64,000 nt of DNA, taken from contig JAWKHJ010000003.1 of the NCBI GenBank assembly GCA_041394905.1, positions 124,001 through 188,000 of the forward strand. The letters run 5' to 3'. The DNA is from RI-231 sp041394905. Its GTDB lineage: Bacteria > Acidobacteriota > Terriglobia > Bryobacterales > UBA6623. The position numbers and the translations under genes were made by a program. Under the pieces are notes generated by a model, which saw only the letters and a list, made by a program, of their open reading frames with translations, made no database searches and was not told the DNA's origin. Shown here one piece after another: positions 19,303 to 28,309 of the stretch. Positions within the stretch are counted from its first letter, which is position 1. Each line of letters starts with the position of its first letter.

Positions 19303-20610
19303 TTACTGGACCAGGTCGAGCACGAGGTCCCGCTGCTCGGGCGGATTCGACGAGAGCCGGAAGGCGTCCTCGACGAGCTGCTCGGCTTCGGCAAGGTGCG
19401 TGTCGTCGGTGAAGTACAGCGCGCACAAGCCTTGGCCGGCCTGCACCATGTCGCCCACTTTGGCTTGTAGGATGATGCCCACAGCCGGGTCGATCTGTTG
19501 ATCCATGCGCTCGCGGCCGGCGCCCAACATCGCCGCGGCGCGGCCGATATCGTCGGCATTGATGCGGCTGATGTAGCCCTCGCGCGGAGAGGTGATCAGC
19601 TTTTCGCCAGTGGCGTTCGGCAACAGAGAGAAGTCCGTCAGACAGTTGGCGTCGCCGCCCTGCGCCGCGATGACCGTTTGCAACAGCGCGAAGGCTGTGC
19701 CCTCGGTCAAGCACTGTTGCGCCAAGGCGCGCGCCTGCTCGATCGAGAAGTCGCCCTTGCCCAGGTAGATCATGCGCGCCGCAAGCTCCACGCCAAGCCC
19801 GGCCAAGTCCGGCGGACCCTGGTTTTGCAGCGTCTGCGAGGCTTCCATGATCTCGAGAGCATTGCCCACGGTGAAGCCCAGCGGCTGGTCCATGTCCGTC
19901 AGCAGCGCTTGCAGCTTCACATCCATGCGGCGGCCGATTGAGATGATCAACTGCGCCAACCTGCGGGCCTCGGTCTTGCCCGACAGTAGCGAGCCCTTGC
20001 CCACCTTCACGTCAAGCACGAGCGCGTCCAGCCCCTCGGCCATCTTCTTCGACAGCGTCGAAGCCGCGATCAGCGCGAGGTCATCGACCGTCGCCGTCGC
20101 ATCGCGCAACGCATAGAGCTTCTTGTCCGCCGGGGCGAGCTCGTTGCTCTGCTCGGCGAAGGCCAAACCATGGCGGCGCACCAAGTCTTCGAACTCATCC
20201 TTGGTCAGGTTGGTGCGGAAGCCCGGGATCGAGCGCAGCTTGTCGAGCGAACCGCCCGTATGGCCGATGCCCGGCTCGACGATGCGCGGCACCGCCAAGC
20301 CAGCCGAGGCGGCGATGGCGGCGGCGATCAGGCCGACCTTGTCGCCCACGCCGCCGGTCGAATGGCAATCGACCTTCGGCTTCTCGACGTCGTCAAGCGC
20401 CACGCGTTGCCCGCAGCGGAGCATGGCTGCGGTCAAAGAGGCGGCTTCGGCTTCACTGAACTCGTTACAGCAGCCGGCCATCAGGAATGCCGCCATTTGG
20501 TAGTCCTGAATTTCCCCGCGCGTGTAGCCGTTGATCAGGCGCTCCAACTCTTCGAGATTGAGCTCCTCGCCATCACGCTTTTTGCGAACCAAGTCGACAA
20601 TGCGGTCCAT
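19303..20610 (-). CDS. deoA: Thymidine / pyrimidine-nucleoside phosphorylase
   Basis: Intact, 435 residues. Cytoplasmic enzyme that cleaves pyrimidine nucleosides with phosphate into base and (deoxy)ribose 1-phosphate. It starts MDRIVDLVRKKRDGEELN, a near-canonical beginning. Phosphate- and substrate-binding motifs are KVDCHSTGGVGDKV and IGHTGGSLDKLRSIPGF; ALVLDVKVGKGSLL and GRRMDVKLQALLTDMDQPLG are the conserved central motifs. Length is that of bacterial DeoA/Pdp. First gene of the run that continues with nupC. Confidence 0.95.
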   Translation of the reverse strand: MDRIVDLVRKKRDGEELNLEELERLINGYTRGEIQDYQMAAFLMAGCCNEFSEAEAASLTAAMLRCGQRVALDDVEKPKVDCHSTGGVGDKVGLIAAAIAASAGLAVPRIVEPGIGHTGGSLDKLRSIPGFRTNLTKDEFEDLVRRHGLAFAEQSNELAPADKKLYALRDATATVDDLALIAASTLSKKMAEGLDALVLDVKVGKGSLLSGKTEARRLAQLIISIGRRMDVKLQALLTDMDQPLGFTVGNALEIMEASQTLQNQGPPDLAGLGVELAARMIYLGKGDFSIEQARALAQQCLTEGTAFALLQTVIAAQGGDANCLTDFSLLPNATGEKLITSPREGYISRINADDIGRAAAMLGAGRERMDQQIDPAVGIILQAKVGDMVQAGQGLCALYFTDDTHLAEAEQLVEDAFRLSSNPPEQRDLVLDLVQ

Positions 20611-20723
20611 AGACGTAAAAATCCCCTATCCTTCCGCTGGGAAGGTCGGAAGACGCGTCGGTTAACACGCCTAAACTCAACAGCGTAGCATTCCGTAACG
20701 AATAGGGACAACCACGCACGTCC

Positions 20724-20771
20724 CTACTCCCAGAGTAGCGAGAAGCGGCGCGGGACGCTCGCCGCGCCGCT
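20724..20771 (-). terminator. Hairpins following the TonB receptor gene
   Basis: On the minus strand, ten bases past the receptor stop, lies a perfect 10-base-pair stem (20744-20753 with 20762-20771, 8-base loop). A second 6-base-pair stem with a 3-base loop follows at 20724-20738 (CTACTC/GAGTAG). There is no long U-tract, so factor-independent termination is plausible but not certain. Confidence 0.5.
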
Positions 20772-20780
20772 CGTGCGCTT

Positions 20781-23700
20781 TTAGAACAGCAGCTTCAGGC
20801 CAAGCTGGATCAGCCTTGGCGCCCGCGCGCTGCCGATCAACCCGAAGCTTCCGCTGGAAGCATTGCTGTTGGGGTTGCCGAACTGGGCGTGGTTGAACGC
20901 GTTGAACATTTCGCCACGGAATTGGATGCGGGTTTGCTCCGTGATCGAGAAGTTCTTCTGGATGCCGATGTCCCAGTTGTTGATTCCCGGTCCATGCAGT
21001 GGATTGCGGCTCGAGTTGCCAAAGTAGCCTTGCGGGGCTACCGAGAAGCAGCTCGTGTCGAGGAAATGCGGATCCTGTCGCGGATTCACGCTACCCAGCG
21101 AGCCGTCGCAGGTGCGATTCGGGCGATGGTTCACGAACGGGCTGCCCGTCCGGTTGGCCGTCGTCAGGATGAACGGCGTACCGGTCGAGAACGTTCCGAT
21201 GCCGGTGAGCGTCCAGCCGCCGGCAAGTAGGTCCAGCGCACGCGGGATGTCCTGCCCGTGCCGCCGGCCGCGGCCGAAGGGCACGTCCCAGATGATACTG
21301 GTCACCGCGCGGTGCCGCACGTCGAAGGACGTTTGGTCCTTGTCGAGCGCCCGGAAGTTGGTGATCTGCGCGTTGGTTGCGCCGCCGGCTTCCCAGCTAT
21401 CGGTCAGGCCCTTGGCCCAGGTGTACTCGAGCCGGAAGTTCAAACCGGCCGAGGTTCGGTGTTGGTACTTCGCCGCCAGCGCGTTGTAGGTCGAGTTGCC
21501 GTTGTAATCGGCCCGCAGCAGGCTGGTGTAGCGCAGGTAGGGTCGCGTGTTGCGGTCGCAGGCCAGGTCAGCGCCCACGATGCACTGGTTGTAGTCGTAG
21601 CGATTCTGCTGACGGTGACCGCTGTTGCCCATGTAGGCGACCTCGACGAAGTTGTTCTTGTCGAGCGTACGCTGCACGGAGAAATTCCACTGCGAAACGT
21701 AGGGCGTGCGGCCGTCCTCCGCCAACAGGAACGGCGCCTGACCGGCCGGCAGATTCGCCGCGAAGTCCTTGTCGAGCGGCGGCAGATTGAGCGCCGGGAA
21801 GATGTTCATGCCCAACTGGTAGGTCGGGATGAGATCGCCCGTGTTGATGATGTCGATACTGCGGTTCGGCGGCCCGACGGCGGAAAACTGAAGCTCGATC
21901 AACTGCTGATCCGAGTAGTAGACGCCCGCGCCGGAACGGATGACCGTCTTGTCGTCCAACTGCCAGGCGAAGCCCAACCGCGGAGCGAAGTTGTTCTTGT
22001 CCGGAGTGATGACCTTTGGATTGATCTCGCCCAAGGCCGCGAACTTCAGCAGGCCCGTCTGGGAATCAAAACCGTGCGGCAAGTCCCGGGCGAAGCCCTG
22101 CGGATCGGCGATCGAATCGTAGAACCACGACGCGCCCCAGTTCACCGTAAAGTTGCGCCGCAGCTTCCAGGTGTCCTGGATGTAAGGCATGTACTGCGTG
22201 AAGCGGTAGGGCAGCATCGGCAAACCGCGTACGCTTCCTGTCGATGGCATGCCGAGCAGGAAGTCCGCGAACGCGTTCCCGCCCGCACCCGGAGCCAGCG
22301 CGCCCGCGGCGTTGCGCGTCAGCGCAGCGGTGAAGCGCTTCTGGTAGGCAAGGTTGCCGTGCGCGCCGGCGTTCGAGTTCTGCTGCCAAGTCCGGCGGTA
22401 ACGGATACTCGTGCCGAAGCGGAACTGGTGGTTGCCGCGGATGTACGTGGCGCCCTCGTCGAGCTGGTAGTTGTTGTCCAAGTTGCCCAGGTCGCCATTG
22501 GCGCGGCCAAAGCCGGAGTAGTCCTGGATGCCCTGCGCCGTCACACCGCGCACGTCGAAGGTGTTCTGGATGCCGAGAGGATCGAGAATGTCTCCGTGAT
22601 CACGGCCTTCGTTACTGAACAGCGCAACGTTGCGCGAAGCGCCGAAGCGAAGCGTGTTGACGAACGAAGGGGAAATCGTCCATGTGTGTTGGACCATGCC
22701 GAGCTGCAGGTCGTTGGGATAGAACGCTCCGCTCAACGGGAACGGCCCCTCCTGGACGCCGGGCGACTTGGAGTAGATGAACTGCCCGAACAGCGACTGC
22801 GTGTCAGTCAGCGCCGTATCGATGCGGATGTTGAACTGGTCGTCGTCGAGCGTGTCGAGCGGATTGACGAACAGGTTGTTCGGCCGCTGCGCCAGGCTCG
22901 CGCCGGGCAAGTAGTACTGCAACAGGCCTTTCGAGACTGAGTTGATGCGGGTGGTCGGGATCACGTTGTTCGGGAATGGGTCGCGCGTGCCGCCAGCCTC
23001 GTTCAGCGTGAGGGGGTCGTAGATCGTGTCGCTGACCTGTGTAAAGTCGCCGCCGAACATCTGCTGGGTCGGCGTGTAGACGCCTTGCGCAAATGCTTTC
23101 CGTTCACGCAGCCCTTCGTAGCCGCCGTAGAACCAGATCTTGTCCTTCACGATCGGACCGCCGACGGCGAAACCGAACTGGTTGCGTTTGAGGTTCTCCG
23201 AGGCGGGAGCGTAGAAGTTGCGCGCGTCCAGATCGACGTTGCGTAGAAACTCGAAGGCCTGGCCGTGGAAGGCGTTCGTGCCGCCTTTCGTATTGACGTT
23301 GACCATCGCCGGGTTCGGTCCTTGGTCCGGCATGAAGAAGCTCTGTTGGACCTTGAACTCATCCACGTTCGCGACCGACAAGTTCACGGCGAGCTCGCCC
23401 AGGCGGGCGCCGCGGACTTGGATGCCGTTGATCGTGTAGCTGTTTGAAGTCGACTTGACCCCGCCGATGACGACGGAGCGGCCGGGGTGGCCGGTCTGTC
23501 CGGAAGCGTCCGCGCGGCCGGCTGCGTCGTTCGTGCCGGCGGCCAGGAGCGCGAGCTGCAGGAAGTTACGGCCATTGAGCGGCAACTCATTGACTTGCTT
23601 GGAGTTCACGAGCGTGCCCAAGGCGTTCGAGTCCGTCTCGAGCAGAATCGCCTCACCAGCGGCTTCGACCGTGATGACGTTGCTGACTTGCCCGACTTGC

Positions 23701-24026
23701 AGGGTGACGTTGACAGTGGCGCGCTGGCCGACTTCCAGGCGAAACGAGGTGAGCTCGTAGGTGTCAAATCCGTCGCTCTGCACCCGCAGAGAATAGTTGC
23801 CGGGCGTGAGATCGGGGAAAACGTAGAGGCCGGCTTCGTTCGTGTCGGCGGCCTTCTCGACGCCGCGATCGACGCTAGAAAGCGTCACGTGTGCGCCGGG
23901 AATGACTCCGCCGCTCGGGTCTGTAACCGCACCGCCGACCGTGCCCGATCCGGTGGCTTGCGCAAACGCAGATGCGGCGAGCAACAGGCTCGCCGTCATT
24001 GCGACCAAGGTATGCTTCAAGGCCAT
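20781..24026 (-). CDS. TonB-dependent receptor with N-terminal carboxypeptidase regulatory-like domain
   Basis: Intact outer-membrane receptor of 1081 residues, the large Oar/Cir-like type abundant in Acidobacteriota. Signal peptide: MALKHTLVAMTASLLLAASAFAQ. Residues about 25-110 form a CarboxypepD_reg-like beta-sandwich (GGAVTDPSGGVIPGAHVTL, YVFPDLTPGNYSLRV). The plug follows (KQVNELPLNGRNFLQLALLA; YTINGIQVRGARLGELAVN), then a long beta-barrel ending in LGLKLLF with the terminal aromatic residue expected for outer-membrane insertion. AAGGAG lies nine bases before the start. Ligand unknown; related receptors import glycans or oligosaccharides. Its sequence differs clearly from the two tandem receptors at 51-58 kb. 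No TonB or ExbBD genes are in the window. Confidence 0.92.
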   Translation of the reverse strand: MALKHTLVAMTASLLLAASAFAQATGSGTVGGAVTDPSGGVIPGAHVTLSSVDRGVEKAADTNEAGLYVFPDLTPGNYSLRVQSDGFDTYELTSFRLEVGQRATVNVTLQVGQVSNVITVEAAGEAILLETDSNALGTLVNSKQVNELPLNGRNFLQLALLAAGTNDAAGRADASGQTGHPGRSVVIGGVKSTSNSYTINGIQVRGARLGELAVNLSVANVDEFKVQQSFFMPDQGPNPAMVNVNTKGGTNAFHGQAFEFLRNVDLDARNFYAPASENLKRNQFGFAVGGPIVKDKIWFYGGYEGLRERKAFAQGVYTPTQQMFGGDFTQVSDTIYDPLTLNEAGGTRDPFPNNVIPTTRINSVSKGLLQYYLPGASLAQRPNNLFVNPLDTLDDDQFNIRIDTALTDTQSLFGQFIYSKSPGVQEGPFPLSGAFYPNDLQLGMVQHTWTISPSFVNTLRFGASRNVALFSNEGRDHGDILDPLGIQNTFDVRGVTAQGIQDYSGFGRANGDLGNLDNNYQLDEGATYIRGNHQFRFGTSIRYRRTWQQNSNAGAHGNLAYQKRFTAALTRNAAGALAPGAGGNAFADFLLGMPSTGSVRGLPMLPYRFTQYMPYIQDTWKLRRNFTVNWGASWFYDSIADPQGFARDLPHGFDSQTGLLKFAALGEINPKVITPDKNNFAPRLGFAWQLDDKTVIRSGAGVYYSDQQLIELQFSAVGPPNRSIDIINTGDLIPTYQLGMNIFPALNLPPLDKDFAANLPAGQAPFLLAEDGRTPYVSQWNFSVQRTLDKNNFVEVAYMGNSGHRQQNRYDYNQCIVGADLACDRNTRPYLRYTSLLRADYNGNSTYNALAAKYQHRTSAGLNFRLEYTWAKGLTDSWEAGGATNAQITNFRALDKDQTSFDVRHRAVTSIIWDVPFGRGRRHGQDIPRALDLLAGGWTLTGIGTFSTGTPFILTTANRTGSPFVNHRPNRTCDGSLGSVNPRQDPHFLDTSCFSVAPQGYFGNSSRNPLHGPGINNWDIGIQKNFSITEQTRIQFRGEMFNAFNHAQFGNPNSNASSGSFGLIGSARAPRLIQLGLKLLF

Positions 24027-24245
24027 TCAAAGACTCCTTCAACCAAAGCGTTGGAACGTGGAAGGGTTCCGTGGGCAGTCTAGGGCGCCGGGCGAGGCCG
24101 TGGCAAGTGTTTCTACAACCGAAACGAAGCGCTTCACATGGGCGTACAGCGGAGCCAAGGATGACGCTTTTCGTCCGTGACGCACCCGCAAAGTTGCGGT
24201 CCGGAGCACCTGAGGGTCATTGGGGAAACCGCAGGCCGTTCGCGA

Positions 24246-24277
24246 GAGAAAAAGGCCTGCACCGTGTCACGGCAGGC
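24246..24277 (-). terminator. Intrinsic terminator of the YheT-like hydrolase gene
   Basis: On the minus strand GCCTGC (24272-24277) pairs with GCAGGC (24255-24260), with CCG/CGG extending the stem, followed by CTTTTTCTC. The hairpin overlaps the hydrolase stop codon at 24267. Stem plus U-tract makes this the clearest intrinsic terminator on the minus strand here. Confidence 0.75.
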
Positions 24278-25250
24278 TTTCGAACCACCGGATCGCCTGC
24301 TCTTCGGCCCAAAATCGGTGTCCGCCGCGGGCCAAAAAGGCGACGTGCCCGCCTTGTTTGCTCTTGAGCAGCGTCAGGTTCGAGTTGCGCTCGAACACCT
24401 CGTCTTCATAGACCGCAAACGGAATAAACGGATCGTCCTCGGCCTGGATCAGCAGCGCTGGGACAGCAATGTCGCTCAAAAACCCTGAAGACGAGGCCTT
24501 CGCATAGTAGTCCGCCGCCCCTGCGAACCCGAACGCAGGGGCGGTCACACGGTCGTCGAAATCCCAGATAGAAGTGGCCGAGGCAGAGTCGATCCCACGG
24601 AGCGCCTGCGGCATCAACCGCTTCTTGAGCGCGAGCGTCGCATCGAGTTGCCGCAAAAAACGCTTTTCGTAGATGAAATTGCGCCTTTCGCCGATGCGCC
24701 GTGAGCAGTCAGCCAGCCGAATCGGCACCGAAATGCCGCACACCCCGCGCACGTGCTCCGGCGGCGCCGCGCCCCACTCCCCGGCGAGCTTCAGCACCAT
24801 GTGGCCGCCCATCGAGAAGCCCAGCACCCACAGCGGACGCGGGGCGAGCTGCGCGATGACGCTGTGCAGATCCTCCGTCAGGCCGGAGTGGTAGAGCGTT
24901 GGGCATAGCGCCTCGGTGCCGCCGCAGTTGCGCACGTTGAGCCGGATGACGTTCCAGCCCCTCTCGAGCGCCAGCCCGGCGAGCGACATCATGTAGCGCG
25001 CCTCGGTACACGCGGTCAGCCCGTGAACGCACAGCAAGGTCCGTTCCCCGCCCTGGTCTTGCTCTTTGGCGAGCACACGGACTCCTTCTACCGTGTCAAG
25101 GTAGACATCTACCGCAGGCCAGCGGCGCTCATCCGCGCTCGCCGGCCAATACCGCGCCATGATGGTTTGGAGATCTCCGCCGCCCGGCCACGGGCGATAG
25201 GGCCGAGCCCAGCCCGGCAGGCGCTCCGATTCGCCATCGATGACCGGCAC
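24267..25250 (-). CDS. Alpha/beta hydrolase, YheT family
   Basis: Intact, 327 residues, probably a cytoplasmic esterase. The N-terminal GGGDLQTIMARYWP corresponds to the G(N/D)LQT motif of YheT/ABHD1-3 proteins. LLCVHGLTACTEARYM carries the oxyanion region, GFSMGGHM the nucleophile serine, AEDDPFIP the acid and KQGGHVAFLARG the catalytic histidine. NVRNCGGTEALCPTLYHSG is the family's conserved loop. It starts 13 bases after the thioredoxin-like gene, suggesting co-transcription. Physiological substrate unknown; this family acts on acylated lipids in other organisms. Confidence 0.9.
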   Translation of the reverse strand: MPVIDGESERLPGWARPYRPWPGGGDLQTIMARYWPASADERRWPAVDVYLDTVEGVRVLAKEQDQGGERTLLCVHGLTACTEARYMMSLAGLALERGWNVIRLNVRNCGGTEALCPTLYHSGLTEDLHSVIAQLAPRPLWVLGFSMGGHMVLKLAGEWGAAPPEHVRGVCGISVPIRLADCSRRIGERRNFIYEKRFLRQLDATLALKKRLMPQALRGIDSASATSIWDFDDRVTAPAFGFAGAADYYAKASSSGFLSDIAVPALLIQAEDDPFIPFAVYEDEVFERNSNLTLLKSKQGGHVAFLARGGHRFWAEEQAIRWFESLP

Positions 25251-25263
25251 GACGAGTGGGAAT

Positions 25264-25791
25264 TTACTGCGCGAGCAGCTTTTCGACAGTTGAGCGAATC
25301 CGCGCTTCCTGGTCGAGCCAGAACGCCCGGTCCGCGCCCGGATGGTCTTCCTGAATCACGCCCTTTTTGTCGACGAACACCAGATGCGGCACGTACTTCT
25401 GCCCCATGACCGGCAACTGACAGAACGTCGTCCATTGCGAGTTCGTGCCTAGCCCGATCGGGAACTCAACGCCATACTTGGCCGCGAATTCATCGATGTT
25501 CGCCGCCGCCGACGGGTTCACCGCCAGAGCCAGGATCTCGAATCCCTTCGGGTGGAACTCCTTGTAGATCGGCTTGAGCACCTCGGCCGTGTGTTGGCAG
25601 TGCGGACAATCGGTCGAGAAGAACATCACCGCGACGACCTTGCCCTTGAGCGCCGCAAGCGACGCCTTGTGGCCGTTGTAGGTATTGAAGGTCAGCGGGC
25701 CCGCCTCGCGCGGAACCTCCGATGCGCCGAGCGTCAACGCCGCCAGCGTCAGAGCCGCAGCCAAGGGGACGATCCGTCGAGCCAGTTTCAT
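25264..25791 (-). CDS. Exported thioredoxin-like (TlpA/AhpC-TSA) protein
   Basis: Intact, 175 residues. Signal peptide MKLARRIVPLAAALTLAALTLG. The thioredoxin fold is shown by KGKVVAVMFFSTDCPHCQHT with a CPHC active site, and by VPHLVFVDKKGVIQ containing the cis-proline (VPH). A periplasmic disulfide oxidoreductase or reductant carrier of the TlpA/ResA type is likely. CPHC rather than WCxxC with Trp suggests a divergent member. It follows the M50 protease gene after 100 bases. Confidence 0.88.
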   Translation of the reverse strand: MKLARRIVPLAAALTLAALTLGASEVPREAGPLTFNTYNGHKASLAALKGKVVAVMFFSTDCPHCQHTAEVLKPIYKEFHPKGFEILALAVNPSAAANIDEFAAKYGVEFPIGLGTNSQWTTFCQLPVMGQKYVPHLVFVDKKGVIQEDHPGADRAFWLDQEARIRSTVEKLLAQ

Positions 25792-25891
25792 CGATGCTTT
25801 CCTCTCTCCAAAGGTCCTAGACGCACGAGGCGCGCCGAAGGATACGTTCGTTCTTAGGATACAGCCGTGGGGACCGGCCCCGGCGCGCTCG

Positions 25892-26820
25892 CTAGAAATC
25901 CTGCATGATCGGCGTCGGCGTGAAGCTCAAGATGAACACGACCAACGCGAGAGCCGCCAAGGCGCGCCTCCGTCCGTCGAGCTCAACCGAGTCGTCGAGA
26001 GTCGGCGGGTGACTCAAGCCTACGAACCACGCGAGCGCCAGAAACAACAGGTAGGTCGGCCCGGTCACAAGCATCGCCAGCGCCAGGATTCCGAACACCC
26101 CCATGGCGATGATCCGGCTGCGGCGGCCGAAGACCGCGTAGCTAATGTGTCCGCCATCGAGCTGCGACATCGGCAACAGGTTGAGCGCCGTCACAAACAA
26201 ACCCACCCAGCCGGCGAACGCCATCGGGCCGATCAGGATCTCAGTGCCTTCCGGGCGGGGCCCCAACAGCATCCACTCCGCAATGCGCAGCAGCAGGGGA
26301 TCGCCAAAATGCAGTAAGCCGCCGGCGGACTGCATCGGCACGCGGGTCGCGGAACGCAGCCCCCAGAACACCACCGGAACTGCGATCGCCATGCCGGCGA
26401 GCGGCCCCGCCACCGCGATGTCGAACAGCGCCCGGCGGTTCGGGATGTACGGCGACATGCGGATCACCGCGCCCATCGTGCCCAGCGGCGGCAGCGGCAG
26501 CGGAATGAAAAATGGCAGCGTCGCCTTGACGCGGTGATGTTTCGCCGCGAAATAGTGGCCGAATTCGTGCGCCGTCAGGATCGCCAAGACCCAGAACGAG
26601 TACTCGGCCGCTGTCAATGCCAGTTGGGCGAACACAGCCGGATTGGCCGGAATGAGCAAGCGTCCGCCGACGAGCGACAAATAGTAGGCGAACCACGTGG
26701 TGCAGATCGTCAGCACGAACAGCAGCACGTGCAACCAAACGCGACGTTTGGGCGCCTGCATCGGCGGCCGCGGCACGAAGGCTTCCGGGGAGCGCCGTAC
26801 GGATACGGAGGGGTCGACAT
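25892..26820 (-). CDS. Site-2 protease family membrane metalloprotease (M50), start frameshifted
   Basis: Polytopic membrane protease. The zinc site is LTAHEFGHYFAAKHH near the N-terminal third (HExxH), and the second metal ligand region is LNLLPMSQLDGGHISYAVFG (DGGH). Alternating hydrophobic segments surround both. The frame is open from a GTG at 26776, but a better start is the ATG at 26820: it gives a proline-rich leader, MSTPPYPYGAPRKPS, that joins the main frame after one missing base near 26775. Family members cleave transmembrane segments in regulated proteolysis; this short type without PDZ domain is common in Acidobacteriota and Planctomycetes. The MFS gene ends 37 bases upstream. 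Confidence 0.85.
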
Positions 26821-26857
26821 CAGAGAACGGCGGAACTTCCAGTCTACCGATCGTCCG

Positions 26858-28188
26858 TCATCGCGGGGCGGCCTTGGGATTCTTGAACACCGCCACAAAC
26901 ATCAGCAGGATCAAGCCGGCCAGCGCCGCCGGAATCGTCCAGATCATGCGCCAATCGACCAGGCGCAAGGCCTCGAGCGCTTTCTCGGACTGTTCCGCCG
27001 CGAGAGTCTGCGCTTCCGGCGTGCCCTCACCTACCTGCGCAATGCGGGCGCCCAGTTGCTGCACCTCGGCGCTGAGCTCACGCGATTGCGGCGGCGTATA
27101 CTTTCTTCGATCACACCGGCGGCCTGCGCGCCGATCAACATGCCCAGCCCCAAGGTGAGCATGGCCAAGAGGCCTTGCGCCTGCGAGCGAATCCCCTTGT
27201 GGGCGACCTGATCGGTGTAGATCTGGCCCGTGACGAAGAAAAAGTCGTAGCAGATGCCGTGCAGCAGAATGCCCGCAATCATCATCCAGGCGATGCTGTT
27301 GGGCGCGCCCGCCGCGAACAAACCGTAGCGCACGACCCAGGCGAGCATGCCGACGGCAAGCATCCACTTGACGCCCAACCGCTTGAAGAACAGCGGCATC
27401 GCCAGCATGAAGAAGATCTCCGACATTTGACCGAAGGACATGGTGAAGGCCACGTCGGCCACGCCGGTCTGCTGCAAGCTCTTCGCCGCCATCTGGTAGT
27501 AGAACGCCAGCGGGATACAGATGAGGAACGAGCTGAGCACGAACACCGTAAAAGAGCGGTTCTTGAAGAGCACCAAAGCGTCGGCGCCGAGCAACTCGCC
27601 CACCGAAGCCTTCTGGCCTTTGGCCGGCGGCGGCGTGTGCGGCAGCGTGAAGCAATAAAGCCCCAAAAAGACGCCCGAGGCTCCGGTCAGATAGAACATC
27701 GAGATCTTGTCGTCCCACCCCAACCAGGTCAGGGTGACTCCGGCGATGATCCAGCCGATCGTGCCGAACACGCGGATCAACGGAAACTCCTTTTCCGAGT
27801 CCTGAATGTTGTGCATCGCGATCGAATTGGTCAGGGCCAGCGTGGGGAAGTAGCAGAGCGTGTGAGCGAAAAAGATCATGTTGATCGAAAACGGAGAGCC
27901 CGGCGACTGGGGGTCCATCAACAGAGTCGAGCCCCACATCAGCGCGCCCCCTAGGATATGCAACACGCCCAACACTTTCTCGGTCGGGAAAAAGCGGTCC
28001 GCGACCATGCCGACGAAGAGCGGAGAGATGATCGCAGCGATTGGGCCGACGGAGTAGGTCAGGCCGAAATCGGCGCCGGAGAAACCGATCTTGCCAAGGT
28101 AGAGCGGCGCTGTGACGTACCAAGCCCCCCACACGAAGAACTGCAAGAACATCATCACGGCAAGCCGTGCGCCAACGCCTGAGATCAT
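26858..28188 (-). CDS. NupG/XapB-type MFS transporter (nucleoside or sugar:H+ symporter), frameshifted near end
   Basis: Inner-membrane transporter of about 440 residues with 12 predicted segments. The N-terminus LAVMMFLQFFVWGAWYVTAPLY and YSVGPIAAIISPLFVGMVADRFF match the NupG branch of the MFS. A single shift near 27100, after GMLIGAQAAGVIEE, moves the frame to one ending VDWRMIWTIPAALAGLILLM, the last membrane segment, with the stop at 26858. Between them lies a periplasmic loop (SAEVQQLGARIAQVG). It is 121 bases downstream of the Gfo/Idh gene on the same strand; this pairing suggests import of a sugar or nucleoside whose sugar is then oxidised. Confidence 0.85.
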
Positions 28189-28309
28189 GAGGACCTATTG
28201 TGGCGTAAATAGGCTGAGCGATGCGCGCCCGGGGCGGGTATGCTCTCGCCGGCAGCGAATCGCGTCTGTGGACGCGCAGGCTCGCCAGGGTGTGGAACGT
28301 CGCAAGCGC

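Noticed and set aside
21258..22940. 560-codon plus-strand open frame inside the first TonB receptor
   Set aside because: Antisense shadow of an intact 1081-residue receptor; no family features.
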